Shown piece by piece: positions 43,474 through 51,849 of a stretch of DNA of 64,000 nt. Numbering within the stretch: the stretch's first letter is position 1; every line of letters starts with the position of its first letter. A model generated the notes under the pieces. It saw only the letters and a program-made list of their open reading frames with translations, was not told the DNA's origin and did no database searches. The stretch is from NCBI RefSeq assembly GCF_000373105.1, contig NZ_KB890429.1, positions 42,265-106,264 on the forward strand, read 5' to 3'. The position numbers and the translations under genes are program-made. The DNA is from Neolewinella persica DSM 23188 (GTDB lineage: Bacteria; Bacteroidota; Bacteroidia; Chitinophagales; Saprospiraceae).

Positions 43474-43584
43474 AATGTGTGCCGGGTGGTTTTTGTAAAG
43501 ATGTCAGGCCGGGATTGAAAAGTTGCGATGTTATTTAGGTATACTACTCTCGGCCCTTTTCTGTGAAAAGATAGCGGCCAATTC

Positions 43585-43605
43585 GGGCGACCACAAGGGT
43601 CGCCC
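43585..43605. repeat. GGGCGACC palindrome
   Basis: GGGCGACC pairs with GGTCGCCC around a 5-nt loop. Similar GGGCGACCACAAGGGTCGCC hairpins are common as scattered repeats in bacterial intergenic DNA. Confidence 0.75.
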
Positions 43606-43629
43606 TTACGGGCAGTTATTTGAAAGGCC

Positions 43630-43648
43630 GCGTTCGCTGCGCGAACGC
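43630..43648. repeat. GCGTTCGC palindrome
   Basis: GCGTTCGC-TGC-GCGAACGC is a perfect 8-bp hairpin; a variant (CCGCGTTCG / CGAACGCGG) recurs at 49383-49405. Confidence 0.75.
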
Positions 43649-43704
43649 AAAATCACCTCAAGTGGCTGAGTGCAATGTAGTTGACTAACCCTCCTTCCTT
43701 CATC

Positions 43705-44901
43705 CTAATGCGGATGAGTCTCCAGATGCTGCCGAAGCAAATCCTTGCCATAATCGTTGCCATTAGGGGTACGGACGACGGTATGAATATGGTTTCTGGA
43801 AGCTTCCCCGCGTGTTCCCGGAGCACCCACCGGTGCCTGGTGGTCAAACTCGATGAGAACTACCGGACTGTGAATCCGGTAATAGAAGACAGCGTCTTCA
43901 TCTGTGGCCCCGCTCCAGGCGAACTTGGTGTCTGCCAGGTGCTGCCGGATGTCTTCAAGTTTTACCCTGGCGTGGCCGTCCCGCATATTGGAGATATATT
44001 GGTTGGCCAGGTCGAGCAGGGATTCTTGTTGCTCGGGAGACATTTCTGAAGCCAGCAGACCAGCGTAATCCAGCACGATATTGTCCTTGAAAGCTTCGGC
44101 CTGCGCATCGTGCCGGCGCTTGGTTTCAGACAGTGTAGCTTTCGCCTGCAAATCCGGTGGTAAGGATTGCATAAAGCGCAGACCAATGTTTTGCTCATCC
44201 TGGAAGAGAGTATTTCCGGCATATTTGCCGGTAGTGGTAATGATTGGCTCTCCGCCCATGAAGGTGGGGGTCATCACCACCTGGTCTCCAAGTATAAAAT
44301 AATTGATGATCAGGTGGTGGCCATCAATCTGCCAGCCCCAGGGCTCAGTGGTTGAGGGCGTGCCCATGATGGTGAAAAAATACAACTCCTCGTCAAAGAC
44401 CGGGTTGTCATCATTAAATTCTCGCAGTGTCTGGTCGGTTTTCATGATGTCCTTGCTCAGCTGGAGGCCTTTGGCGCTTAGGGAAACCTTGAGCAAAGCC
44501 TCGGCAGCAGTCCGCTGTGCCAGTGCCATTTCTTTCAGGCTGACGCCATGGCGCGCATAGATGCCATTGTCTACGTTGGACCAACGACGCCACTCCTCGT
44601 GGTCAACGGCAAAATGCGTCTTGCTTTTTTGCTCCGCCGTCAGGCTTTGCAGAAAAACGTTCGCGGCTGCCACAATCGGTTCGGTGGAAACACCGGTAGA
44701 ACGTACCGGGAATAGGTCTGCCTCAATGCCCGAACTGGTCGCTACTCCGGTGAACGGCGTTTTCAGCGCTTCCAGCTGCATTTTTTCCATGAAACTCAGC
44801 GGCCGGTCAGCTGCCGGTGTGCCGCTGACGGTTGGATCGCCGGGGCGAGGGGTACAGGTGAGGAATAGGGTAGTGGTGGCGAGAAAGAGTAATGTTCTCA
44901 T
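43705..44901 (-). CDS. DUF3500 lipoprotein
   Basis: The 398-residue exported protein has a lipobox-like F-L-T-C signal end (Cys about 16) and the DUF3500 pattern: H-E-E-W-R-R-W-S-N-V (about 98-107), G-T-P-S-T-T-E-P-W-G-W-Q-I-D-G-H-H-L at the core, and the C-terminal Y-Y-R-I-H-S-P-V-V-L-I-E-F-D-H-Q. Conserved His and Trp suggest a catalytic or ligand site; the function is unknown. Confidence 0.9.
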   Translation of the reverse strand: MRTLLFLATTTLFLTCTPRPGDPTVSGTPAADRPLSFMEKMQLEALKTPFTGVATSSGIEADLFPVRSTGVSTEPIVAAANVFLQSLTAEQKSKTHFAVDHEEWRRWSNVDNGIYARHGVSLKEMALAQRTAAEALLKVSLSAKGLQLSKDIMKTDQTLREFNDDNPVFDEELYFFTIMGTPSTTEPWGWQIDGHHLIINYFILGDQVVMTPTFMGGEPIITTTGKYAGNTLFQDEQNIGLRFMQSLPPDLQAKATLSETKRRHDAQAEAFKDNIVLDYAGLLASEMSPEQQESLLDLANQYISNMRDGHARVKLEDIRQHLADTKFAWSGATDEDAVFYYRIHSPVVLIEFDHQAPVGAPGTRGEASRNHIHTVVRTPNGNDYGKDLLRQHLETHPH

Positions 44902-44961
44902 GGCAGGTGTTGTTGTGGCACAAGTGAATCGAGGGGAGTAAAGTACGGGGTCTTAACGGAA

Positions 44962-45714
44962 TCACTTCTCCTCAAGCACTTTTCTCACGTACTTATCCAG
45001 TTTCCTTAAATCACGCCTATTTTTCAAATAACGATCGATCCGGTAATCCCCCATGTCTTGAATCCTGTACCCCTTTAATTGATCACCAAAACTAAGCGAT
45101 ACAAAGGTATCTACAATACGCTCTTTTAACTGGTGAGGAACTTTGTACTTATTGATAATGGAATCTTCAAGTCCGATATGCACGATTTCGTGAATCACCG
45201 TATTGGCGGGATCATCGTAATTCTTAAACTTGCCTTCGGGAGTGGTAAACATAAGGATAGACCCTTCTTCCGGGTCGTAGCTGCCACCTGGCCCGTAGAG
45301 TGTGAGGTTTACCTCGTAATTCTCAAAAACCTTAAAGGACCACTTAGATTTTGGTGGTTTGATGGTCGTCAATAATTGGTTCAGGAAAGGAAGCCTGCTC
45401 TTTATCTTTTGGTACCCTTTCTCGTAATTTTCCCTACTGTACACGCTGTCTTGTAAAAAGGTCAGAATACTGGCGTAATCCGTTTCTTCCAAACCACTGG
45501 ATCGGGCTTTCGCCGTCAGTTTATCTATCAACGAACCTTCGGGTAGTTTGACCTGGTAATTGTTCTGGTCAAAAAAGGGGATGTCCCGGATGGTCATCCA
45601 TACATAAGTCGCTTCCTGTTCTACGGTGGGGATATTGAGCTGAATATTTGACTGGCTTACCTGCGGATAAGACCCGGAAAAAAAAGAAATCCATAGTAGT
45701 ATGAAAAGACTCAT
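44962..45714 (-). CDS. exported protein with zincin-like HEIVH motif
   Basis: This 250-residue protein has a signal peptide or N-terminal membrane helix (1-18) and, near the middle, N-T-V-I-H-E-I-V-H-I-G-L-E, an HExxH zinc-protease motif. Glu and His residues lie downstream (H-Q-L-K-E-R-I-V-D-T-F) and could supply a third ligand. Family not recognised. An ATG at 45753 would add 13 residues. It precedes the DUF3500 gene by 60 bp on the same strand. Confidence 0.65.
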   Translation of the reverse strand: MSLFILLWISFFSGSYPQVSQSNIQLNIPTVEQEATYVWMTIRDIPFFDQNNYQVKLPEGSLIDKLTAKARSSGLEETDYASILTFLQDSVYSRENYEKGYQKIKSRLPFLNQLLTTIKPPKSKWSFKVFENYEVNLTLYGPGGSYDPEEGSILMFTTPEGKFKNYDDPANTVIHEIVHIGLEDSIINKYKVPHQLKERIVDTFVSLSFGDQLKGYRIQDMGDYRIDRYLKNRRDLRKLDKYVRKVLEEK

Positions 45715-45794
45715 CGCGATGTGTTGATAGGATAATGAGAATGGGACGGTCATTGGTTGATGAGGTGAAAATGGGGATTTCTAAGCCTCTATGG

Positions 45795-46538
45795 TTAGGG
45801 TTTTGAACTTAAGCCATTCATAAATTCGAGTAGGTGACGGAGCGTCTCCTCCTGCTGCTGCTCCAGAGAGATGGTCGCCTTTCCGTCAGTCAATAAATGC
45901 CCGGTAAAGGCAAACTGAGAATGATTACCTCCCTCGAGCAGGGTGAGCCGACTCTGCCTGGGCATCAGGTGCTCATTTTGTTTTACTTCCGATACACTGG
46001 CAAGACCGTCGAACTCCGCGTAGATCTTTATCGTGGGGATATCGCGTCGGGATAAATCTATGTCTCGGGGATGGGAAGTTCCCAGCAGAAATAAACCATC
46101 AATGAGGCCTGGGTTTTCGTAGACGAACTGAGCGGCCATTTTACCGCCCTGAGAGTGGCCACCAAGAACGAATTGCCCGTCGTCTGCGGTGAGATCAAAT
46201 AGTGTTTTGATCTGGTTGTAACCTTTGGTGGACATGCGCCAGGGCATTTTAATGATGTGGAGATTATATCCGGCTTCCGCCAGCCTGCGAGCTAACGGCA
46301 CGTAAGCTTCGGGGTCTACCAATCCTCCAGGAAAGAATATTACTTCAATTTCGCTGGACTGGGTGTGCCTGAAGCTAATGGTTTGCTCGTCTTCCTCTAC
46401 AGTGATTTCAGCATTTCCCTGGTACAAGGATCGCGGTATGCCTCTTGCCTGATAGGTGTACCATTGCCAAACAACGAAGATGGTAACTATGGTGAACCAA
46501 AGTGGGCGGAGAATAGACCTGAATGAGATGGATTTCAT
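45795..46538 (-). CDS. alpha/beta hydrolase
   Basis: The 247-residue protein has an N-terminal membrane helix (about 10-30) and an alpha/beta-hydrolase fold: F-F-P-G-G-L-V oxyanion strand, nucleophile elbow G-G-H-S-Q-G-G, acid in A-E-F-D-G, and base in G-G-N-H-S-Q-F. It belongs to the short dienelactone-hydrolase-like group. The substrate is unknown. The ATG at 46538 excludes 11 unsupported residues. The start of the zincin-like gene lies 80 bp downstream. Confidence 0.88.
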   Translation of the reverse strand: MKSISFRSILRPLWFTIVTIFVVWQWYTYQARGIPRSLYQGNAEITVEEDEQTISFRHTQSSEIEVIFFPGGLVDPEAYVPLARRLAEAGYNLHIIKMPWRMSTKGYNQIKTLFDLTADDGQFVLGGHSQGGKMAAQFVYENPGLIDGLFLLGTSHPRDIDLSRRDIPTIKIYAEFDGLASVSEVKQNEHLMPRQSRLTLLEGGNHSQFAFTGHLLTDGKATISLEQQQEETLRHLLEFMNGLSSKP

Positions 46539-46728
46539 AATGCTGCTAAATAAGTGCTTCTTTTGCCCCAAGGAGTAGGGCTTACCTATTCATCAGTCGC
46601 ATAAGTTGCCAAAATCTTACAGGCGTGGGGAACTTTTATTTCATAATCTTAACTATCTGGCCGTTTTTAAGCGCGATCAGGCAAATTATTCCGAGGGTAA
46701 TTGGCCTTGCTTGGGCTGATAACCTTTT

Positions 46729-47802
46729 TTACAAGCCCTCCCCCGGATACCGAACCCCAACCATCCTTCTCACCTCCGTCAGTGTTCGGTGCAGTGCCAG
46801 CGAATCATCCAATGACCAACGGGCATTTTCCGTAAGCCCGGCCCGCACGTCGGCCATCACGGCCTCGGCTTCGTAGCGGTACCCGTTTGCCCCGCCAAAG
46901 TCGAAGTAGAAGTTTTCCGGTGGGGTGTCTTTTCCGGTTAGCAGGCTGAAACTACTGGGCTCGTGCCAGCGAGGGTGCCAGTGCAGGCTGGCCTTGCTGC
47001 CAATGATGAGGGCTTCAGTTTTGGTACGGCCAAGGACGGTACTGTAATTGTGGCTCATCCTGCCGCTGGCGTGTACGCAGGTTACGGAAGTATCCAGGTC
47101 AATGCCCTGAGGAGAAAGGCGGGCTTGTGCGTATATCTTCTCCGGTGGCCCCAGTAGGAATTGGGAAAGAAACTGCGGGTAGATGCCGATGTCCAGCAAG
47201 GCACCTCCACCGAGTTCAGGGTTTAGGATGCGATTTCTTTCTAACCCTGCCGCAGGGTGGCGGTCAGTATTTTCAGGCGCGGTCGCAGGTGCAGAGAAAG
47301 GTTGTAGTGCAAGCTCGAGGTCCTGGGCCCGAAAGCCAAAATCGGAGCGGATACTTTCAATGGTACCGATCACTCCGGCATCGATCATTTCCTTTAGCTT
47401 GAGCGTCGAGGGCAGAAACCGGGTCCACAGTGCCTCCATCAGGTAGACCTTATTTTCCCGGGCCAGGCGTACTGCTTGTTCCACTTCGGTCAGGTTCAGG
47501 CCCATCGGTTTTTCACAAATGACGGGAATGCCTTTCTCCAGGCACATTATGGCCAGCCTCAAATGGTCGACGTGCGGGGTGGCAATGTAAACAGCGTCGA
47601 CGCGCGGCCCGTCAAAGGTGGCCGCATAGCTTCCAGCCGCGTACGGGGCGTCGAAATCGCGCGCAAAAGCCTGCGCCCGCTCCAGGGAGCGAGAGCCTAC
47701 CGCCACCAGTTTAGCATCGTCAATCAAGGCCAGGTCCTGGGCAAATTTGCGGGCAATATTGCCAAGGCCTAGAATGGCAAAATGGAAAGTGGGGTGGGGC
47801 AT
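46729..47802 (-). CDS. Gfo/Idh/MocA oxidoreductase with loop insertion
   Basis: The 357-residue NAD(P)-dependent sugar dehydrogenase has the Rossmann start L-G-L-G-N-I-A, the catalytic-type C-E-K-P-M motif (about 96-100), and G-G-G-A-L-L-D-I-G-I-Y-P. The family usually runs quickly from the F-G-F motif to the R-x-x-(N/D)-P-x-L-G-G-G motif. Here about 20-25 extra residues (159-190) intervene, and residues 170-176 are coded by a copy of the 18-bp dispersed element. Catalysis should be intact. It resembles trans-dihydrodiol dehydrogenase-type members; the substrate is not certain. Confidence 0.9.
   Translation of the reverse strand: MPHPTFHFAILGLGNIARKFAQDLALIDDAKLVAVGSRSLERAQAFARDFDAPYAAGSYAATFDGPRVDAVYIATPHVDHLRLAIMCLEKGIPVICEKPMGLNLTEVEQAVRLARENKVYLMEALWTRFLPSTLKLKEMIDAGVIGTIESIRSDFGFRAQDLELALQPFSAPATAPENTDRHPAAGLERNRILNPELGGGALLDIGIYPQFLSQFLLGPPEKIYAQARLSPQGIDLDTSVTCVHASGRMSHNYSTVLGRTKTEALIIGSKASLHWHPRWHEPSSFSLLTGKDTPPENFYFDFGGANGYRYEAEAVMADVRAGLTENARWSLDDSLALHRTLTEVRRMVGVRYPGEGL
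47276..47293 (-). repeat. dispersed 18-bp element inside Gfo/Idh gene, copy 13
   Basis: GGCGCGGTCGCAGGTGCA, one change from a common variant. In the minus strand it codes S-A-P-A-T-A-P within the extra loop of the oxidoreductase, in the same reading phase as the copy in the dctP leader. Confidence 0.8.
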
Positions 47803-48168
47803 GAGGTAGATTTAATGTCGATTGAATTAAGGAGATAAAACAGCCTTACATTTTGGGGCTGTCGTCTGACAAAAAGTTCGTCCGATGACTTTTGCATTGA
47901 ACCCGTTTGATGCCGGACCAAATTATGATTTTCGTCAGGAACACCAGTAGTTGGCACTGCTTTAATACGCCAATCATCCCTTTTCCTAACATAAACCTGT
48001 ATTCCTCCCCATGTTTATTGCTTCTGGCCAGGGGATGAAGATCCGCGATCCGTAATTTGCAAGCTCAGTTTTAAGAGAAGGGTTTTACCTTTGTCCTTTA
48101 TTGTGTTGTTTTGACACAGAAAAGCTTTTCAAGCTTTAAATTTTATCACACTTACACACTCATCACTT
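47803..48168. other. divergent intergenic region with pfkB promoter
   Basis: Apart from the TACCTTTG -7 box at 48086-48093 and a small ACAGCC/GGCTGT hairpin at about 47840-47862, I see nothing in this 366-bp gap. Confidence 0.6.
48086..48093 (+). promoter_or_regulatory. -7 box of pfkB-type sugar kinase
   Basis: TACCTTTG is an exact T-A-N-N-T-T-T-G match, 75 bp before the ATG. Confidence 0.65.
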
Positions 48169-49206
48169 ATGCCACGTATTGTAACCTTCGGAGAAATAAT
48201 GCTTCGCCTCAGCCCTCCCGGCTGGAAACGCTTTAGTCAGGCTTCTGAATTTGAAGTGATTTACGGTGGAGGGGAGTCCAACGTAGCCGTCACACTGGCG
48301 AACTACGGTATGGACGCCCGGTTTGTTACCCGTATACCTAAGAATGATATTGGTGACTGTGCCCTTAATGCCCTTCGGGCCAGAGGCGTGGATACCAGTC
48401 ACGTAGTAAGAGGCGGTGATCGCCTGGGCATTTACTTTCTCGAAACCGGCGCGATGCAGCGCGGTTCCAAGGTGGTTTATGACCGCGATCACTCCGGTAT
48501 GGCCACACTGAAGCCCGGAGAAATTGACTGGGACAGCGTTTTCGAAGACGTTGATTGGTTTCACTGGACTGGCATCACCCCGGCCCTCAGCCAAACTGCC
48601 GCCGATGCCTGTCTCGAAGCCTGCAAAGTTGCTTCTGCCAAAGGAATCACTATTTCTACTGACCTTAACTACCGCAAAAAACTCTGGAACTACGGAAAAT
48701 CTCCGCAGGATATCATGCCCGCATTAGTTGAACACTGCGACATCATCCTCGGCAACGAGGAAGACGCTGAAAAGCACTTCGACATTCACCCCGAGAGTGT
48801 TGACGTGACCAAGGGCGATACCATGGACCCGAAGGCCTATCTCCCGGTCTGTAAAGCCCTTATGAAGCGCTTCCCAAAGGCTAAAAAGGTGATCACGACC
48901 CTCCGTGGCTCCATCTCCGCAAGCCACAATACCTGGTCTGGCGTGATGTGGGACGGTGAAAAAATGTACACCGCACCTACCTACCAGCTCAGCCACATTG
49001 TGGACCGTGTAGGTGGAGGAGACAGCTTCATGGGCGGTCTTATTTACTCCCTTCAGACCTGGCCCGACGACGATGCTACGGCACTACGTTTTGCCGTAGC
49101 CGCCTCGGCACTCAAGCATTCCATCTTCGGGGATGCCAACCTGGCGACGGTCGACGAAGTTATGGCGCTGATGGACGGTGATGGATCCGGGCGGGTCAGC
49201 CGGTAA
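48169..49206 (+). CDS. kdgK: PfkB sugar kinase, KDG kinase-like
   Basis: The 345-residue ribokinase-family enzyme has the N-terminal F-G-E-I-M-L-R-L-S-P-P, the G-G-G-E-S-N-V-A-V substrate motif, D-L-N-Y-R-K-K-L-W, and the catalytic G-G-G-D-S-F-M-G-G anion hole with Asp. These fit 2-keto-3-deoxygluconate kinase, which makes KDPG for the Entner-Doudoroff pathway. A TRAP transporter lies 6 kb away and could feed it, but no uronate isomerase or aldolase is in view. It stands alone with its own promoter. Confidence 0.9.
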   Translation: MPRIVTFGEIMLRLSPPGWKRFSQASEFEVIYGGGESNVAVTLANYGMDARFVTRIPKNDIGDCALNALRARGVDTSHVVRGGDRLGIYFLETGAMQRGSKVVYDRDHSGMATLKPGEIDWDSVFEDVDWFHWTGITPALSQTAADACLEACKVASAKGITISTDLNYRKKLWNYGKSPQDIMPALVEHCDIILGNEEDAEKHFDIHPESVDVTKGDTMDPKAYLPVCKALMKRFPKAKKVITTLRGSISASHNTWSGVMWDGEKMYTAPTYQLSHIVDRVGGGDSFMGGLIYSLQTWPDDDATALRFAVAASALKHSIFGDANLATVDEVMALMDGDGSGRVSR

Positions 49207-49382
49207 GTGAAGGACTGACTTTCTAAAAGATTATCTTACTACCTCGTCATTGGAGTTTCTAGTAAACGGTAATTTAAGTTTACTGACTTATCTGCTGGTG
49301 GATTTTACCGGTTTGTTAGGTTATAAGTATATGCTGGTCGGGAGGGGACAAGCTCCTCCCTTACCAGCGCTTAGTTTGGTGA

Positions 49383-49405
49383 CCGCGTTCGGTTCGCGAA
49401 CGCGG
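49383..49405. repeat. CCGCGTTCG palindrome
   Basis: CCGCGTTCG and CGAACGCGG form a 9-bp stem with a 5-nt loop; a relative lies at 43630-43648. Confidence 0.8.
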
Positions 49406-49425
49406 GATGATCCATCCTTAACCAG

Positions 49426-49452
49426 TAGGGGCGGGGCTTGCCCCCGCCCCTA
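49426..49452. repeat. GC-rich hairpin TAGGGGCGGGG
   Basis: TAGGGGCGGGG (49426-49436) and CCCCGCCCCTA (49442-49452) form a perfect 11-bp stem with a 5-nt loop. A shorter GGGCTTGCCCCCGCC relative is at about 13740. Confidence 0.85.
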
Positions 49453-49621
49453 TCGACAAGAAATTGATCCGGAAACTTAAATTATCCTTTAAAATACCCA
49501 TTATTAAGTGGTTTGGGAAATTGCATGGCGCTAAGCGCCCGTAAACACTACCGACCGAAAGTAAACGGTATTCCAAACCTTTACGGTTTGGGTATCGCAG
49601 GCTGCCATAATCCACGGGGCA

Positions 49622-49691
49622 TAAACCAAATTATCGCACCGACCAGTAGTACTGGAGTGCTTACGCCGGGTCAGTGCGATAATTTGGTTTA
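49622..49691. repeat. 18-bp perfect inverted repeat
   Basis: TAAACCAAATTATCGCAC (49622-49639) is exactly complementary to 49674-49691. The 34-nt spacer contains its own small hairpin CCAGTAGTACTGG. It lies 55 bp after the stop of the epimerase gene on the minus strand. Confidence 0.9.
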
Positions 49692-49745
49692 CGCCCAATC
49701 CACGAATAGACCAATATCAGTATTCGTCACTCATCAGATCATAGA

Positions 49746-50795
49746 TCAAACCCGCCCAAGCCCCGCTACTCCGTTAGGCCGCAAAATCCCTTTTTCCAAA
49801 AAAAACAAATCCCCGAAAGGGTCCGTCACAAAATCCAGGTGCCCGTCCAGGTCAGCATACATAACGTTGGGCCGGCTGAGGGCGAAGTGTAGCCCTGCCG
49901 AAATTCCCAGCCCGCACTCGTCCAGACAGCCAACCATCACCTCGTTTCCGGCGGCAAGGGCAACGGAGTTGATGTGCAGGCCCGGTGTCAACCCACCCAC
50001 CTTCTGAAGTTTGATGTTGATCATGTCCGTGAAATCGTGACGGGTCAGGCGGAAGGCATCTTTCAGGGTTTTCAGGCTTTCATCGGCCATGACCGGAAGG
50101 GTACCCCCCATGCTCACTTCGCCCATCAGCTCCTCGTCCTCCACGCTGGTCGGCTGCTCAAGGATTTCAACGTCCAGATGCTGGGCCGACGTTACAAATC
50201 GCAAAGCCTCTTCCAGGCTGTATCCTTGGTTACCGTCAAAGCGCAAGACCAGTTTTGGGTACTTATCCCGGAGGGCTTTCAGGCGCGCCAGGTCCAGGGC
50301 GACATCAAGGCCACCTTTCACCTTAATGATGCCAAACCCCTGCTCAACGTAAAGTGCCGCCTTCGCTATCGTCTCCGCCATCGGCAGGATGGTGATGGTA
50401 ACGCTGGTGGCGATGCTTTCGCGGTAGCCACCCAGTAACTGGTACAGCGGCACGTCGGCGAGTTTGGCAACGATGTCGTGCAGGGCCATATCGACCATGG
50501 CGAGTGCAGAAGACTTCAGGCGTCCGCGCAGAGACTCCAGCAGTCGGGCGTACCGCAGCGGACTCTCGCCCAGCAGGGTAGGGGAGATGATCGTCCGGAT
50601 TGCGAGTTCCACCTCGCCGGCCGTCTCGCCGGTCACGCCCATATCGGGAGCCGCGCAGCCCATGCCGGTGATGCCTCGGTCGGTAGAGACGTACAGTATG
50701 AAATTCGTCGCCCGGTCGATCGTCTCGTAGGCGATGGTGTAAGGCTCGGTAAGCTCAAGGTCGAGCCGCTCGTAATCGATGTGGGTGATGCGCAT
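49746..50795 (-). CDS. dipeptide epimerase, enolase superfamily
   Basis: The 349-residue enzyme is of the L-Ala-D/L-Glu epimerase type (YcjG-like), used to salvage cell-wall peptides. The muconate-lactonising fold has K-V-K-G-G (catalytic Lys pair), D-G-N-Q-G-Y, E-I-L-E-Q-P, A-D-E-S and the second Lys in K-L-Q-K-V-G-G. The ATG at 50795 begins M-R-I-T-H-I-D-Y-E. It shares strand and region with DUF1611/DgcN-like and PLP genes. Substrate could also be another dipeptide. Confidence 0.92.
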   Translation of the reverse strand: MRITHIDYERLDLELTEPYTIAYETIDRATNFILYVSTDRGITGMGCAAPDMGVTGETAGEVELAIRTIISPTLLGESPLRYARLLESLRGRLKSSALAMVDMALHDIVAKLADVPLYQLLGGYRESIATSVTITILPMAETIAKAALYVEQGFGIIKVKGGLDVALDLARLKALRDKYPKLVLRFDGNQGYSLEEALRFVTSAQHLDVEILEQPTSVEDEELMGEVSMGGTLPVMADESLKTLKDAFRLTRHDFTDMINIKLQKVGGLTPGLHINSVALAAGNEVMVGCLDECGLGISAGLHFALSRPNVMYADLDGHLDFVTDPFGDLFFLEKGILRPNGVAGLGRV

Positions 50796-50865
50796 AAATA
50801 GGGAAGAGAGTGTGGAAGTGGAAAATGGTTGAAATTGATGTGTTGGAGATCGTAGCCTGACAGCG

Positions 50866-51744
50866 TTAGTCACACTCTTCCTTTCTACCGCAGAAAACGT
50901 TAATGGGCCCAAACTTGTCGGAGCAATTAAGCATGCGGTTAGCAGTGAAGGTCGCTAAGTCCAGGGTGTCCAACAGTTTTTCTCCGTTGACGTCGAAGCG
51001 GATGTCCCGGCCGCGCATATAAGCCGTTCTGGAGTCTTTCATGATGCCCATACTGCCTTTGAATACCGTGATGTTGTCGTAGTCGTCGGAGGGCATTTTC
51101 TGGCTGCCATAGAAATAGTGGCACCCGTCCCTGCCCCAACGGTCAGAGCCCGGCTCATCAATACCGATGGCCTCAGACTTGCCCCCCGGAAAAATGAATT
51201 CAAAGTTTTTCGTTGAGCATACGTTCAGGGCAGTCCCCATCAGATAAATGTCTGAGGTGTCCCGGGCATAGTACTCGTCGATCAGGCTTAAGGTGGTCGT
51301 GTTGGTGGTGAATGGTTGTCCGTCGTAATAAGCCCGCTCCTGGTCGATGGCATAGTAACCCTTCAGTCTTTTGAAAGTCGCCGGATCTGCTCCGGGAATG
51401 ACGTTGCCTTCCAGAAACACATGATGCTTGTCGCGGGCGTAGCGGGACATACCGAACACGTTGAGTTCATTCATCATCTGAAAGGAAGCAGGATCTGCAT
51501 CAGTAATTATCCCCGCAGCCATGTAAACATGATTGTTGTCACGGCCAAAACGAGGATCAGATAATTGTTTAAAGCTGGCGGCATCTGCTCCTTCCACCTC
51601 GAAACTTGAGGTGCCGGTGAGTGAACTCAGGGTATGGAAGTAGACTTTTCCGTTCTTTGTTTTGTAGCCTTCAACGAGGTTCAGGCAGCTAGCCAGTACT
51701 ACCGTCATCGCTACCAACGGTATAAGGATTCTTAGTAATTTCAT
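50866..51744 (-). CDS. DKNYY-family lipoprotein
   Basis: The 292-residue exported protein has a lipobox V-L-A-S-C (Cys about 20) and repeats of a D-P-x-x-F-x-x-L-x-x-x-Y-A-(R/I)-D-x-x-x-(V/A)-Y-(Y/M/L) kind, as in the DKNYY family. Each repeat carries a Y-A-x-D or F-G-x-D turn followed by hydrophobic-Tyr. Function unknown. The start at 51744 lies 17 bp from an 18-bp element. Confidence 0.85.
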   Translation of the reverse strand: MKLLRILIPLVAMTVVLASCLNLVEGYKTKNGKVYFHTLSSLTGTSSFEVEGADAASFKQLSDPRFGRDNNHVYMAAGIITDADPASFQMMNELNVFGMSRYARDKHHVFLEGNVIPGADPATFKRLKGYYAIDQERAYYDGQPFTTNTTTLSLIDEYYARDTSDIYLMGTALNVCSTKNFEFIFPGGKSEAIGIDEPGSDRWGRDGCHYFYGSQKMPSDDYDNITVFKGSMGIMKDSRTAYMRGRDIRFDVNGEKLLDTLDLATFTANRMLNCSDKFGPINVFCGRKEECD

Positions 51745-51761
51745 TAGTCTTCGGATAATTT

Positions 51762-51779
51762 GGCGAGGCCGCAGGTGCA
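51762..51779 (-). repeat. dispersed 18-bp element, copy 14
   Basis: GGCGAGGCCGCAGGTGCA, 17 bp before the DKNYY lipoprotein start. It forms a perfect 18-bp inverted pair with copy 15, spaced by 44 bp, and both share the same G-to-A/C-to-T variant base. Confidence 0.92.
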
Positions 51780-51823
51780 ATGAAAGAACCGTTGGTAGCA
51801 GTAATTGCCTTTCAACCTTCCCC

Positions 51824-51841
51824 TGCACCTGCGGCCTCGCC
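51824..51841 (+). repeat. dispersed 18-bp element, copy 15
   Basis: TGCACCTGCGGCCTCGCC, 8 bp beyond the stop of the DUF1611 gene and antisense to it. Confidence 0.92.
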
Positions 51842-51849
51842 CCAAAAAG

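Larger units (their letters stand above)
43474..43704. other. intergenic region with two palindromes
   Basis: The 231 bp between the methyltransferase start and the DUF3500 stop carry the hairpins at 43585-43605 and 43630-43648 and no gene. Either could end transcription of the DUF3500 gene, but no T-run is present. Confidence 0.55.
49207..49745. other. palindrome-rich convergent intergenic region
   Basis: The 539-bp gap between two convergent genes carries at least five inverted repeats: 49341-49360 (GGAGGGG...CTCC), 49383-49405, 49426-49452, 49577-49599 (AAACCTTTACGGTTT) and 49622-49691. No protein is credible. Their density is unlike the other gaps. Confidence 0.8.
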
